From the NCBI RefSeq assembly GCF_004337985.1, contig NW_021940922.1, positions 1,147,382 to 1,211,381 on the forward strand: a stretch of DNA of 64,000 nucleotides, given 5' to 3'. This stretch comes from Pyricularia pennisetigena (Eukaryota > Ascomycota > Sordariomycetes > Magnaporthales > Pyriculariaceae). A program made the translations under genes and the position numbers. The notes under the pieces are model-generated. The model was not told the origin of the DNA. It did not search any database and saw only the letters and a list, made by a program, of their open reading frames with translations. Positions 1-11,223 of this stretch are shown piece after piece (the first letter of the stretch is position 1; each line of letters opens with the position of its first letter).

Positions 1-487
1 CTTAAACATAATAACGCCAAAAAAAACGCGAATAAAATACGGAAACCGGCGGAAAGCTTTAAAATAAGGCATAAAATTTTCCTTAACCTACAAAACGTTA
101 AAATTAACCGCCCGAATACAAAATTTGATTTTATAACGAATAAAAATATAATTATGGCGATTTTTAGATTATTAACGGTTACGTTAAACGTCCCGAAAAA
201 AATCCACCCCACCTTTTACGTAAAACTAATCGAAAAAACCGCGAATAACCCATTACCGTCCCAAATACGTATTAATATTAAACCCGGCCCGTTATTAATC
301 CTATTTAATTCGGATAACGATACCGCGGAAAAATGGGTAATAAAGGATATCCTGGCCGCGAAAAACGTAATAAAAAAAAGGCGCAAACGCAAAATTTTGG
401 TAAAATGGAAAAAGTACGATAGACCCACGTGGGAAAATTTGGTAACGGTGGAAAATATACGGGTATTAAACGAATTCGAAATATAAT
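1..487 (+). pseudogene. Ty3/gypsy pol 3' end: integrase C-terminus plus chromodomain
   Basis: Tail of a Ty3/gypsy polyprotein entering from the left edge. Around 190-300 the frame reads the integrase C-terminal pattern 'IHPTFYVKLIE'. Around 370-485 it reads a chromodomain ('ILVKWKKYDRPTWENL', then 'VENIRVL'), the module that targets chromoviral integrases to methylated-histone chromatin. The readable frame starts near 154, and the sequence upstream (1-153) looks like the same polyprotein with damage. Codons are TA-rich and the usual glycine of 'WKGY' is Lys, as expected after RIP. It probably belongs to the same broad group as the gypsy element at 58.7-63.8 kb, but the parts do not overlap and cannot be compared. 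Confidence 0.8.
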
Positions 488-1077
488 AAGGGCCGGCCCG
501 GACGAATAATTATTTAATATCGAAACGACGCCAGTAATTAAATATTTAACCGGATTAAAAACCTGCTATAATTAATAAAAATGCCGCCAGTTCCCCGATA
601 AAAAAGCGACGCGGTAAACCCAAAACAGATATTAATTTAACCAATTATACGGTAAAAGAAATACGTAAGATTAAACTTATTCCCGGGGCGAAAAATAGCA
701 AAAATAAACCGACGACCACGTAAACCGAGCCCATTTTTGTGGCGGCGTAACCGCATCCCACCCACCCAATCCTTAAATTGAGTTAATATATATAATTCGA
801 AACGATAATTTTGCGCGAAAATGAAATATTCATCGAAAACCAAATTATACGTTTCCGATTTACCACCCAAATTTGTTTCCTTTTTTTTCCCCCAATTTCA
901 ACGTCCCCCTTTTGTATTTTATTATTTTCCGCGTCGTCCTCGGAAATCGGAAATTCCCACTATTTAACGAATTGTTTAATTTCCCGCAATAGGGCGGTAC
1001 GACGACGTACGGCACCCTTAATTAAAAAAAACTTTACAACGGGATTTTTTAATAGACGGGTTTTTGTCCACACCACC
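488..1077. other. RIP-degraded sequence after gypsy pol, no gene
   Basis: TA-rich sequence between the gypsy chromodomain and the terminus of the next element. Short frames on both strands lack recognisable motifs. It is probably the degraded 3' region of the gypsy element; no LTR end is recognisable. Confidence 0.4.
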
Positions 1078-2619
1078 TAGTCTCAGGGCTCATCCCTGAA
1101 GCCCAGAGCTCCACAATTAATCCACTTCGTTCGCTTCGCTCCACTTCGTGGCTCAATTGCGGCTTTGCAATGTACCTGTGGGTCCATCCAAAGAACGCTT
1201 TGGTTCAGGTCTGAGGACAATTTGTCGATTTTCGCCGTTCATGGCGGTATTTTCGGCAATTCGGCGACTAACACTCCGTTATAAAAAAATAAATAAAAAT
1301 CGTACAAATAAGCGGTTTGTACGTTGAGAATAGCATTTAATACCGTTGTTAACAACAATTTAGCTTACATTTTTATATGTATAATTGGGCGAATTTGCTA
1401 GTCCCTGCCCTTAATCCGCTCATGGCGGTACTATTTTTTCGATTTTATTTCGATTTTCGTATTTTTTTGTATTATTTTTATTTGTTGATATAATTTCGAA
1501 GTTTTTATTGGTGGGGGATAGTATATATATAAATAACCGTATACCAGATTTTGGTATATATATTTGACTATATAAGCCGTTAAATAAACGGATAGGTAAG
1601 GTATGTATAATTTTATATAAAATTTACAATCGAAACGCTTTTATATTTTTGCCAATTATGGCGATAATGAAACCAAAATTCCAGGGATTGGATTACGTAT
1701 ATATGGAAACGTTCACGTGAAGTCCGCTTCGTAATATTCGCTTCAATAATTTTTTTATCAAAAGAAAGGGTAAAATTATATTGTTTTTATATTTTTATAC
1801 TATTTAATAAAATATCAATGGGAAGAAAAAAGTTAAATGATATTTATATTTGATAATATGCTAATAATGCTATATTAGAATTCTTTTTGAATCTTTACAC
1901 AACTGGGCAAATTATTAAGTTTTTGAACAAAATATTTATTAAATGAAAAATATTAAGATAATATTTATTTTAAGCGGTAATCGCATGCACCTTCCACCGC
2001 CACGCTAATTTGAAAGTCGGTTTTGTAAAAGTATATTTTATTTATATAAAGTATCTTTGTTCAAAGAAATAAATTACGTATAAAAATATATATTAAAAAT
2101 TAAGAAATATATTTAATATTTAAATGTTTATATAATTGGAAGAAATATACTCACGGCCCCTGCGTTGAAAAAATATAAAAAATTCATTTATTACAACGCA
2201 GGTTACCTTATATTTTTACGATTTGTATTCATTTATTTATTCGAATATTTAATTGTATACAGTGGTTATACTATTGGTATTACGTATGCAGTGCATGCAC
2301 AGTTCGAAAACAGTACAAGTACCCGCCATGAGCGGGGAAAATCGCCAAGTTGTCCTCAGACTAGAACGAGTGCGATCTTTTCGGCCAATGTAATAGGTCG
2401 AAAAGCCTTGTGGCTAAAAGGTACATGGAGCGCTCGGTCCCCATTGCGAAGCAGGGGGGTCTAGTCTGAGCACTGAGACTAGACAAAATGTCCTCAAACT
2501 AGAACGAGCGCGATCTTTTCGGCCAATGTAATTGGTCGAAAATCCATGTGGCTGAAAGGTACATGGAGCGTTCGGTCCCCACTGCGGAGCAGGGGGGTCT
2601 AGTCTGAGCACTGGGACTA
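1078..2619 (+). mobile_element. MULE-like non-autonomous element 1 (A end to duplicated B end)
   Basis: Starts with an 'A' terminus (tagtctcagggctcatccc at 1078) and ends with two tandem copies of the 'B' terminus, ending at 2481 and 2619 (...ctgagacta and ...ctgggacta). The interior is noncoding, very AT-rich, and carries one copy of the approximately 330-bp internal block seen in the other members. No target-site duplication is visible, because the flanks belong to different repeats. The same A/B layout recurs at 6691, 29029 and 47148. Short ORFs inside it (for example 2165-2464 and 2414-2719) are frames across the termini and not genes. Confidence 0.75.
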
Positions 2620-3569
2620 TCTCTTTTACGCTTTTTGGGAATGGTGATTGCAAATATAAAACCTGATTTTTTGGGTTCGATTTTGAGCAACGCACCAGTT
2701 TTTTGCAAGTTATAGGCACGTAGGAAAAACATGACCGGTATAAAGGCGATGGTGAGACTAAACGAAAATCGTATTAATTAACAAAATGGCCACGCGATAA
2801 AAAAAAAGCTCCAAATTGCCAAATTTACATTGGTTCACAAAAATAACCTTATTTGCATTTGGTCCAGCGGTCAAACGGCGGAACAATGCCGTAGTAAGCA
2901 CCAAAAAATCCTAACTGAATCTGTTTGCCACCGAAATGAAAATTGAAGCAGGCCAAATAAGGAATAGGGCGTAAAATTGAAAGAGAAACGATGAGCGGTT
3001 TGAATATTAACGATAAAGTTAAAAACAAGAATTTACCATCGTCGGAAAAGTCGTTAAAAGAAGATATAATGGCGAAAATCAAGTTAAAATTAAATCAATT
3101 GATAAAAAGGGCAAAATAATAGATGAGCAGTAAAACGGTTAACGAAAACAATTGCCAAAACGTGATTTGAAAAAATGTTAAAAAAAGGCATTAAAAAATT
3201 ACTATAACCACGTATTAAAATTCATGGTAGGAAGAGGCCCTTTTATGAATAAAAAGGATCGCCAAAAATTTGCAGTTAATTAATAACGACGTCGTTGTAA
3301 TTAAATAATAAGGTAAATAAATAATAGGAACGCGAAACGAAACTATTTAAAACTATTGTCGTTAAAAAAGGCCACGTGACTAATATTTACTATAATAGGA
3401 ATATGTAACGGGTTGCGGAAAGTAAAGGCGCAACGAATAAGCATTAAAACCATTTTTAGAAAATATGTCGCAAATTATATGGCTGTTTTTGTTGTTTTCG
3501 ATTTACAGATTGTTATTGCGATTGGAATAGGAGTTATTAACCGCGTGCAGAAATGAAAGAATTAGCGGG
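2620..3569. repeat. Repeat family B, copy 1
   Basis: About 2636-2990 is clearly similar to 28660-29028, with differences mainly C/T and G/A. Both copies keep a minus-strand frame of about 77 codons ('FGGKQIQL' / 'FAGKQIEQ', then 'PPFDRWTK' / 'PPFNRYTK'), so a degraded coding segment is likely. I recognise no protein family. From 3000 to 3569 the sequence is RIP-like and unassigned. Confidence 0.5.
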
Positions 3570-3800
3570 TGTTGGAATAGAGGTAATCGCGATTAAATTA
3601 ATGATAGAGCGATGAATTACGTGCAATGCCGCACGGGCCGATTGCACGTAACTCAGCCGCCTAATTGTGAAGTATAAGACGGAAGGACGTTCAGAAAGTC
3701 ACCTTTAGACAGTTTCATAGAACAGACAATCAATATATATCTTTATACTCGTATAATAACGTTTTGTTAATCAATCGACATTGAGGAAAGCCTATCAACA
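3570..3800 (+). repeat. Ty1/copia-type LTR, 231 bp (solo or fragment)
   Basis: Begins TGTTGGAATAGAGG and ends CCTATCAACA, so it has TG...CA ends. It matches the LTR at 21231-21458 along its whole length. It contains facing TTACGTGCAATG and GATTGCACGTAACT segments (an inverted CACGTG-type palindrome) and TATA-like sequence. No 5-bp flanking duplication is visible (gcggg on the left, tttgg on the right). Confidence 0.75.
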
Positions 3801-5040
3801 TTTGGACACTTTTATTTAAACAAATGGCGAGTTCGTTCTACTGTTTTTATATTATTTCGTTGATTGAAATTCCACACAAGAGATAAACAGCAAATTTACA
3901 TTTATATATATACTACTATAATATGGTGAGTCTATAAACGCTTCAGCTGGTTTTTTAACAATGGGGTTAAGTATTTAATTACTTAGTAAATTATTTATGA
4001 AAATATAAACATTGATAAATTATTTGTTTTAAACGATAATCGCATGCACTCGCGTTTGCAACTCGGTTACAATATAAAGTTAACAATATAGGTTATTGAT
4101 AGGGGGTTAAGCATTAAACCTGGGTGCGGCGAGGTATAACTAGCGCTACTAGGCCTGTAATTCCAGGGATTAAATATCCCAATTTTGCAATTAATAGGTT
4201 AATCAATTGGTGGGGTAAAACTGGCTTTATCTCCCATATTTACTTTCCGATCTTGAAATGGGCGTCCGCGCACCAAAAAGCCATCCGGTGCCGCAAACGA
4301 TTTTCCTAAAAATTAATTTATATAGGTTCTGCAAAAATAGACCCTTATTGCCATGTAAACCATTTCTGGCTTCGCACGCAGTGGCACAAGGTAATTAATT
4401 CGTAATTGCACAGTGGGTATTATACCCGGTATAGGGTAAACCCCATTCGCTAACCATTACATCGCAACTCCTATAAATATAGATTTAACGGATAATCCGA
4501 CAACCCCACTTAGGCATTATATACTGTGGTTATAAATTAATGAAAGTGGATTCATTACATATAACCTAATGCATATAATAAACATAAGTTTCTTTTAATA
4601 TAGTTTTATATTTTTGTTATTTACTGTTATTTGTTACAATAAATCAATTATGGTAAAATATGTTGAAAAAAAAAAAGTTCGTCTTATATGCTAATATTAG
4701 TACAGCTAAAGGAGCTGTTACAGCGGTTTCTGCGCTTGGGAAATAATAAAAATCCAAATATCGCACCGCTGTTTACCCTGTATTCCTACGACTTTTATTT
4801 ATTGTTTAATCTCCAATTTAATTGGATATAGTGGTTACAGTATTATTTCTGCGTATATAGTGTTTATGTAATGCGAATATATTGTCAATATTTGCCACGC
4901 GTGGTGAAATACCACGAAATGTCTTTAGTCTAAAACGAACGCGATCTTTTCTACTAGTGTCATTGGTAGGAAAACCATATGGTTCAAAGGTATATAGAGC
5001 GTTCGAACCCCACAGGGGTCTAGTCTGAGCATTGAAACTG
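3801..5040 (+). mobile_element. MULE-like relic (interior plus B end), split by a solo LTR
   Basis: The right end at about 4918-5040 is a strongly mutated B terminus. The motif ataatcgcatgca near 4035 also occurs inside other members (1979, 12575, 29510, 47760). The A end is missing. The copy is interrupted at 4078-4584 by an old LTR and carries no coding sequence. Confidence 0.55.
4078..4584 (+). repeat. Solo LTR of family D, most diverged copy
   Basis: Aligns with the 554-559 bp LTRs at 5564, 19044 and 27218, but with many more substitutions and small deletions. The ends are AGTTAAC...AATAAACA instead of TGTTAAC...TTAACA. No clear target-site duplication (TSD) remains, consistent with an older insertion. 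Confidence 0.65.
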
Positions 5041-5563
5041 AAACAAGGCTACAATTGACCACAATTGGGGAATTTTGAGTTTTAAGGGTAAGCCTTAAAA
5101 TTAAATGATACCGAAAAATGTACAGTAACAAAAGGTGGTTAGTTTTACGTGTCCCCTTAATATACCTGGGCAGAAATATTTCAAGCAAACGTGGAAAGAT
5201 TTTCCGAAAATGCTTATTGTCTGATTATAAATAATTATTGTTATCTTTGTTTTATTTGCATTATTAGCCTAACCAAATATATTATACCTTTATTATTCAA
5301 TTTAATGATTTCAGCCATCGTAATTTCAAACCGGGGGCGGCTGGGGGTCGCTTGAGCTTTTAAAATTAAATTCGCCAAAGTTATTATAAACCCGACAAAA
5401 ATGGCCTCCTTCTCATTCAATAATACTATATTTTGGCTTTTGTTATTTTAATTACTCGCTGGGAGTTTTATGCACATATATGATTTTGTTGCGCCACAAC
5501 CTTAACGATAGATACAATTGGTATAAAGCACGCATTGGTGGATAATTATATAAAGGAACAAAC
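5041..5563. other. AT-rich spacer, nothing recognised
   Basis: Lies between a MULE-like B end and a solo LTR. ORF 4925-5188 only crosses the B terminus and is not credible. No repeat, RNA gene or protein motif was recognised. Confidence 0.4.
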
Positions 5564-6120
5564 TGTTAGTTATATGCGTTATTTAGCATGTAATGGGTCC
5601 ACTTTTATTTGTATATAAGCCACAATAGATAGTGCCGAAGTGGGGCTGTTGGGGCTGTCGGATTTTCTATTATATTTTGTATTGCGGGAGTTGCGATTTA
5701 AAATATCTGCGAGTGGGGTTTCACCCTGTACCGGGTTTAACACCCACCATGCACTTACGAGTCAGCTACCCTGTACCGGATTGAAATTTTCACCAAGTTA
5801 GCAAATTAGTGCGAACCCAAAACTGGTTTGTATGCAAATAAGGGTGTTTTTTCAACAACGTATACAAAATAATTTTTCGGAAAATCGTGTGCGGCACCGG
5901 AACCCTTTGCGGGGTGCGGACCCCCACTTCGATGACGGAGAGTATGTAAGGGAGATAAAGCAAAGTCTCCCCCACCAATGAATTAAATCTATTAATCCCA
6001 AATTTAGTGAACAATTTAGTGCATTCAAGCCCTGTAATTACAGGCTTTTACAATACAACTAGTACCACGCCGCACCTAGGCTAATGCCTAAACCCCTGTT
6101 AGCAACACATATTATTAACA
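5564..6120 (-). repeat. Solo LTR of family D with 5-bp TSD (caaac)
   Basis: A 557-bp LTR in minus orientation. Read on the minus strand, it runs TGTTAATAA...ATAACTAACA. It is flanked by perfect direct repeats caaac at 5559-5563 and 6121-6125. The ORF inside it (5790-6014) has counterparts in the other copies only because the LTRs are homologous. Confidence 0.85.
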
Positions 6121-6281
6121 CAAACTTTTACACTTGGTATAACTAAAAATTATAAATTGTTAGAAATATAAAACAGGGCGTAAATAACCAAAGCCATTGG
6201 CTTTATTCCATTATTTCTTTGCTGTTAAATAGAGCAATTTAGCTTACATTACAGGGCGTTACCTTTTCAAAATCATAACTA

Positions 6282-6690
6282 ACGTCGGGTACCCCCTAAT
6301 GGCCACCCCCCCTGTTAGCCACCCAAAAATAAGAACACTTTTATGTTTATCTTCCAACTTCTATTATAAATATCTCGACGAATTTTTGACTTTTGGACTT
6401 ACTTTTAGTTAATCTTAATTCTCCAATTTCCAATGAAGCAATGTTTTGAAAATCAGTTTACTTCCGCCATTAAAAACGTGAATAACGGCGAATCAATTGC
6501 AAAAGCCTCCGGAAAATGGGGTATACCTAAAAATACACTTCGTCACCGTTTTCAAGGTTCTCAACCTTATAAACAAGCATAAAACCGTTTTCAAAATCTT
6601 TCTACTAAAGAGGAAAAGCATTTAGCTAATAAGGTGTTTACCCAAACAACTTTGGGGCTTCCAACAACGCACCAAAAATTACGTCTTTTG
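6282..6690 (+). pseudogene. Fot1/pogo-type transposase, 5' end only
   Basis: A terminal repeat begins at 6282 next to a TA dinucleotide (acgtcgggtaccccc), as in the elements at 32563 and 63811. An ATG at 6433 opens a transposase N-terminus with a Psq-type helix-turn-helix ('GESIAKASGKWGIPKNTL'). After an in-frame stop a CENP-B/Tc5-type second helix-turn-helix follows ('LSTKEEKHL', then 'GLPTTHQKLR'). The frame is cut at 6690 by a MULE-like A terminus. The DDE domain is not found on the far side, so this is a 5' fragment and not a simple insertion. Confidence 0.75.
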
Positions 6691-7131
6691 TAGTCTCAGG
6701 GCTTATCCCTGAAGCCCAAAGCTCCACAATTGATCCACTCCGTTCGCTTCGCTCCACTTCGTGGCTCAATTGCGGCTTTGCAATGTACCTGTGGGTCCAT
6801 CCAAAGAACGCTTTGGTTCAGGTCTGAGGACAATTTGTCGATTTTCGCCGTTCATGGCGGTATTTTGGCCTTTTTTCGACCGACACCCCTTTATTATTCC
6901 ACAACCACGCAAAATATCGAAAAAAGGAAATATCGTTGAAAATAGCGTTTAATACCGCTATTAGGAGCGATTTGATTTACTTTGTTATTAATTATTACGG
7001 CCGAATTGGATACCACCTGCCCTTAATCCGTTCATGGCGGTACTGCTTTTTCGATTTTTTTTCGATTTTCGATTTCTTTTAATATTATTTTTAATTTTTG
7101 ACCAAATTTTAAATTTTTGCACGTGGAGGGT

Positions 7132-7172
<41 letters not shown>

Positions 7173-8484
7173 CGTTATAATGAGTTCTGGTGCGTATACC
7201 AGATTATATAAGCAGTTAAATAAACGGATAGGCGAAGTTTATACTTTTTTATGAATAATTTACATTGGAAACTCGTTTATATATTTACCAATTTTAACGA
7301 TAATAAAACCACAGTTTCAGGGACTTGACTACGTGTGTAAACAAGCGTCCAGAGGCAGCCAAATCCTTAATACTGGGTCTTAAAGCTTTTTTATATTAGA
7401 AAATACTAAATGTATATTTTATAAATGTTTTTGCATTATTTACTTAATTTGTTATTATTTTTGTTTTGCAACCAAATTCTACAGTTCTTGCATGTCGGGG
7501 GTGATTTACGTTGATATAATATAATACTATAGTGTGGTACACATATTTAATTATATAAGCCGTTAAATAAGCGGATAGGTAAGGTGTATATAATTTTATA
7601 TATAATTTACAATCGAAACCTTTTCACACTTTTCCCAATTTTTATAGTAATATAGCCAAAACTTCAGGGACTGCATTAAGTATATAAGTTAACGTCAGCG
7701 TAGAATCTAATTTATAATACCCATTTATATTTCTTTTTTATATAAACAAATGTTAAATTGGTGCCATTGTTCTATTTTATCTTTGATTTAATCAAGTAAA
7801 GTTCCCAAGAACATGGTTGAATAGCATTTTAATACAGATTTGGAAAAGAACGGATGAATAAGAAGCTCGTTTAACTTTACTATTTTTTGCGTAAATTATT
7901 TAGCTTTTGAACAAATTAATAATTAATATAAAAATACGAATAAAAGCTCTGTTGTAAACCACAATTGCATGCAGTTTGTAATTGTAAGTCCGCTAAATAG
8001 TAAGTAATATTATCTGAGTTTAAACTAATAATATACTGCATCATCTAAACTAATAATTAAATATAATAAAAATTTACAAATCTTACTTCATATTTTGATA
8101 TCTTTCCAAATAAATTGGATAAAGAAACGCGGTTTTCAATAAACGGATTGCCAAAATCCAATCAGTTAAACACAGGTTAGCTCACATTTTTACGACTTTT
8201 ATTTAATTTTATATTCGAATATTTAATTGTATACCGTGGTTACACCATTTATTTTATTATTATAATGCGTATACAATATACATACCCGCTACTAACGGCG
8301 AAATGCGACAAATTATTGTTGGTAATACTGGCGTACCGCCATAAATGGCGAAATGCGACAAAATGTCCTCACACTAGAACGAGCGCGATCTTTCCGGCCA
8401 ATGTAATTGGTCGAAAAGCCATGTGGCTGAAAGGTACATGGAGCGCTCGGTCCCCACTGCGAAGCAGGGGGGTCTAGTCTTAGC
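6691..8484 (+). mobile_element. MULE-like non-autonomous element 2 (A to B)
   Basis: A terminus at 6691 (tagtctcagggcttatccc) and B terminus ending at 8484 (...gcactgagacta), about 1.8 kb. The interior holds two tandem copies of a roughly 340-bp block (about 7090-7370 and 7470-7720), each with a CACGTGGAGG / CATGTCGGGG motif and a conserved segment reading agTTAAATAAaCGGATAGGc. A (TA)n run lies at about 7137-7165. Flanks belong to unrelated transposons (Fot1 on the left, Tc1 on the right) and no TSD is visible. No ORF is credible. Confidence 0.75.
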
Positions 8485-8489
8485 ACTGA

Positions 8490-9390
8490 GACTATAGTTT
8501 CTAGCCGTTCACGTAGGTACGATTCCGGGATCGCCTCCCAAACCTCCTGGACACAGTCCCGTATAATATTATACGGGATATTGTCCTGATTTCCGTATTT
8601 CCATCATATATAATCCTTCATTTTGTTCCAAACGCTTTCGATAGGGTTTAAATCCGGTGAAAAAGGCAGTTAAATAATCGTTGCAATACTCAATAACCTT
8701 ATATATTCGGCAATATTTTTGGCAGTATGTGCTGGAGCGTTATTTTGCATAAATATTAAAGCGTTACCCGTAGCCCGGTTATCGACAATATAATTGTAAA
8801 TAACCGGATTGATATATTGGTAAAAATATTTGAATCGATTTTACCCCAGGCCTTTTCCCAAAAAACGCCCGGCCTTTTACCCGTAACCCCTGAAAAACAA
8901 CCCCAAAATATCCAACTTTGTTTTTTTTTGGTGGAGTTCGATTATATAGGTTGTATTGTATTCCTCGTCGACCCTGCGCATAACGTACGTTTTTGTATAC
9001 CCTCCATACGAAACCCATGTTTCGTTAGACCAAAGTATTCGTGCCCAATTTTCAACGGTTTAAATAAGGTGCGTTTGTGCCAAAACGAGCCTTTTTTGGC
9101 GTGTGGTTTCGGTAATAGGGGGCTTTTTTTTTAGTTATATTTCGTCGGTAATTAAGATTTTGTAACGTATACCTAATTACGTATATGCCGTATTTACCTT
9201 TTAAAAAACGTTGCAGCGAGTTGTTCCCAACTTACACGTTTATTTTTACGGTTAGCCGAGACGAATTCGATGAGTTGGTCCTTTTTTTCTGCAGTTATTA
9301 TAGGGGGCCGGCCGGACCGGCCGCGGTGCCGGGGAATCGGGTCGATAAGAGTTTAACGGATTTGATTTCGTGAATAATTAGTATAAACAC
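8490..9390 (-). pseudogene. Tc1/mariner transposase relic
   Basis: The minus strand encodes a Tc1-like DDE transposase. Near 9300-9380 there is an N-terminal helix-turn-helix ('ITAEKKDQLIEFV'). The first catalytic block near 9015-9040 reads 'WSNETWV' where the family has S-D-E. The second near 8725-8755 reads 'MQNNAPAHTA' where the family has M-Q-D-N. The third near 8640-8670 reads 'SPDLNPIESVW' with Glu kept. The protein ends near 8500. Stops and the two Asp-to-Asn changes, both explained by G-to-A, make it inactive. The MULE-like element abuts its 3' end. Confidence 0.85.
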
Positions 9391-9790
9391 TGATTTGAAG
9401 TTTGGAAAACCCGGCGTTATAATAAAAAGTACGAACGCGTGCTCGTTGGGATTCGGTAAGGTGTTTAGTTATGGTGGTAATTAACGTGGATTTTAATAGC
9501 GATTTGTTAGTTATTTTGCAGGGTTAATAATAACGCGTTGCGGCTGTATTATTTAATAACAAAAAAAACACCAAAAGATTGATCGCGGCCGTGATTTTAG
9601 GTATTAAAATCGTTGAATTAATAAATACTTATTAACAAAACAACGATACCTGCAGAGAGAAGCACGAAGTGCCTGTGGGTCAGAAGCTTCTAGATTACAC
9701 CAAAATTAGTTAGCGTTGTGAAAGTTGCATCGACAAATGCACGGTGACAGGGGGTGGTTTTTTTTGCCTGCCACCATAGTACATTTATGT
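9391..9790. repeat. Tc1-type element end, noncoding (copy 1)
   Basis: Noncoding sequence upstream of the Tc1 gene. It is similar to 10735-11115 and, inverted, partly to 35120-35410. Shared marks are the 'cgttataat'/'taacgtg' segment and the terminal 'gcatcgacaaatg...gacagggggtggt' stretch at about 9730-9765, which is probably the terminal inverted repeat. Confidence 0.55.
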
Positions 9791-10734
9791 GTGGGACGCC
9801 ACTGCTAATTTTGTTTGCATTTTCAAAATATTTACGTTTGTATATTTCACCCTGCATTTGTTAACACTTGCATAATTGTTTAACTGGGGTAATGATTATT
9901 TTTAGTGAAATCCGATTTGCACATTATTAAAATATAATCAAATTTAATGCATGTTTAACGAACTTGAAAAAAACCCTGCTAGAATGAGAAGCAACATAGT
10001 CTCGACAAGGGCTAGTTGTAGTTAATTCGCATTGCTAATGGTCATTTAGAATTAGTTTACCTCCGGCAATCTATTATAATTAATTTTAGCCCAAACCATT
10101 ACATTATTAAACCCCAACATTTAGTTTAAATTTGTAGTACTATTTTTAGGTAAAGGTAAGCTATAGTTACATAGTAGAATGCTATTCAACATTAAATCTT
10201 GAACCCAATGTTGAACTTAATAGGTAATATAGCTTATATTCTTTACGGAATTTGTGAATTATTACAATTTTTTTAATAAGTATGATTTTAAATTCTTTTG
10301 AAAAAATATTATAATAAGAAATTCATAAGCGTGAGTTTGCGCTGAGGTTTTAATAGCTCATGTCTGATTCAGCTCAACGATAATAATAATAATAGTAATA
10401 GCTGATATGAGGTAATTAAGTATTTAATGCTTTTAAAAATTTGAAAAAGGTAAAGAAATGAATTTTTTGCAGAAAAGCTTTTGCTTTTAGAATTTAATCT
10501 ATACCCACCCAGTCTCACTAAAGAAACTTTACTTTGCAACATTTTTTTATCAAAGGTTAACCCATACTCAAAAAGCCTTGAAATGGCTTTAAATGGAAAA
10601 AATCAGAAGATTTATAATTTATCACTAATTGACGATAAATATTTACGCCGATTGGGTATCCGACATTTGAATCGTTTAATTTGATTTGATTTGTATTAAT
10701 TATAACCATGTCCGCGTTTCTATTTCGTGGTAAG
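9791..10734. other. AT-rich, apparently single-copy spacer
   Basis: No similarity to the other repeats of the window was noticed and no convincing gene was found. The 67-codon frame at 10481-10684 has no recognisable motif. Base composition is less TA-skewed than in the transposon relics. Confidence 0.4.
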
Positions 10735-11115
10735 GGCAAAAGTCAGCACGCCTCAATAGTGGTGGCGATTTTGCGGGTGTGTGGAGCCCCGACCCGGCGT
10801 TGTGTAAAAGTATGAACGCGTGTTTGTTGTGGTCCAGTAGAATATTTCGTTATAATGGCGATTAACGTGATTTTCTTTTGGCAAAAGTGTAAACGGGTTG
10901 CGGTTTAATTTAATCAATAAAAAAACTTTACAATGTCGATTGTAGTTTTAATTTCAAGTTTATAAATCGTTAAATCAATTAACATTGGCCATAGCTGTGA
11001 AAACACGAGCGAGGTACCTGTGGGTTAAAAGTTTTAAGTTATATTAACGTCGTGAAAATTATATCGACAAATATACTGTGATTAGGGGCGGTTTTTTTGC
11101 CTGTCACCGTAATAT
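10735..11115. repeat. Tc1-type element end (copy 2, no transposase)
   Basis: Similar to 9391-9790. It includes gtgtggagccccgacccggc near 10780, the element-end block 'atcgacaaatatactgtg' near 11070 and 'tttttttgcctgtcacc' near 11090. The transposase is absent, so it is a deletion derivative or a broken end. It forms the left border of the secreted-protein locus. Confidence 0.55.
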
Positions 11116-11223
11116 GTTTTTCTAATGGTCTTTTCCGTACTTTATCGGGGCCAAAAACCCTATTAAATGAGCATACAATATTAGCAAAAGTTATTTAAAT
11201 AAGGAATTGGAATATTACGAGTG

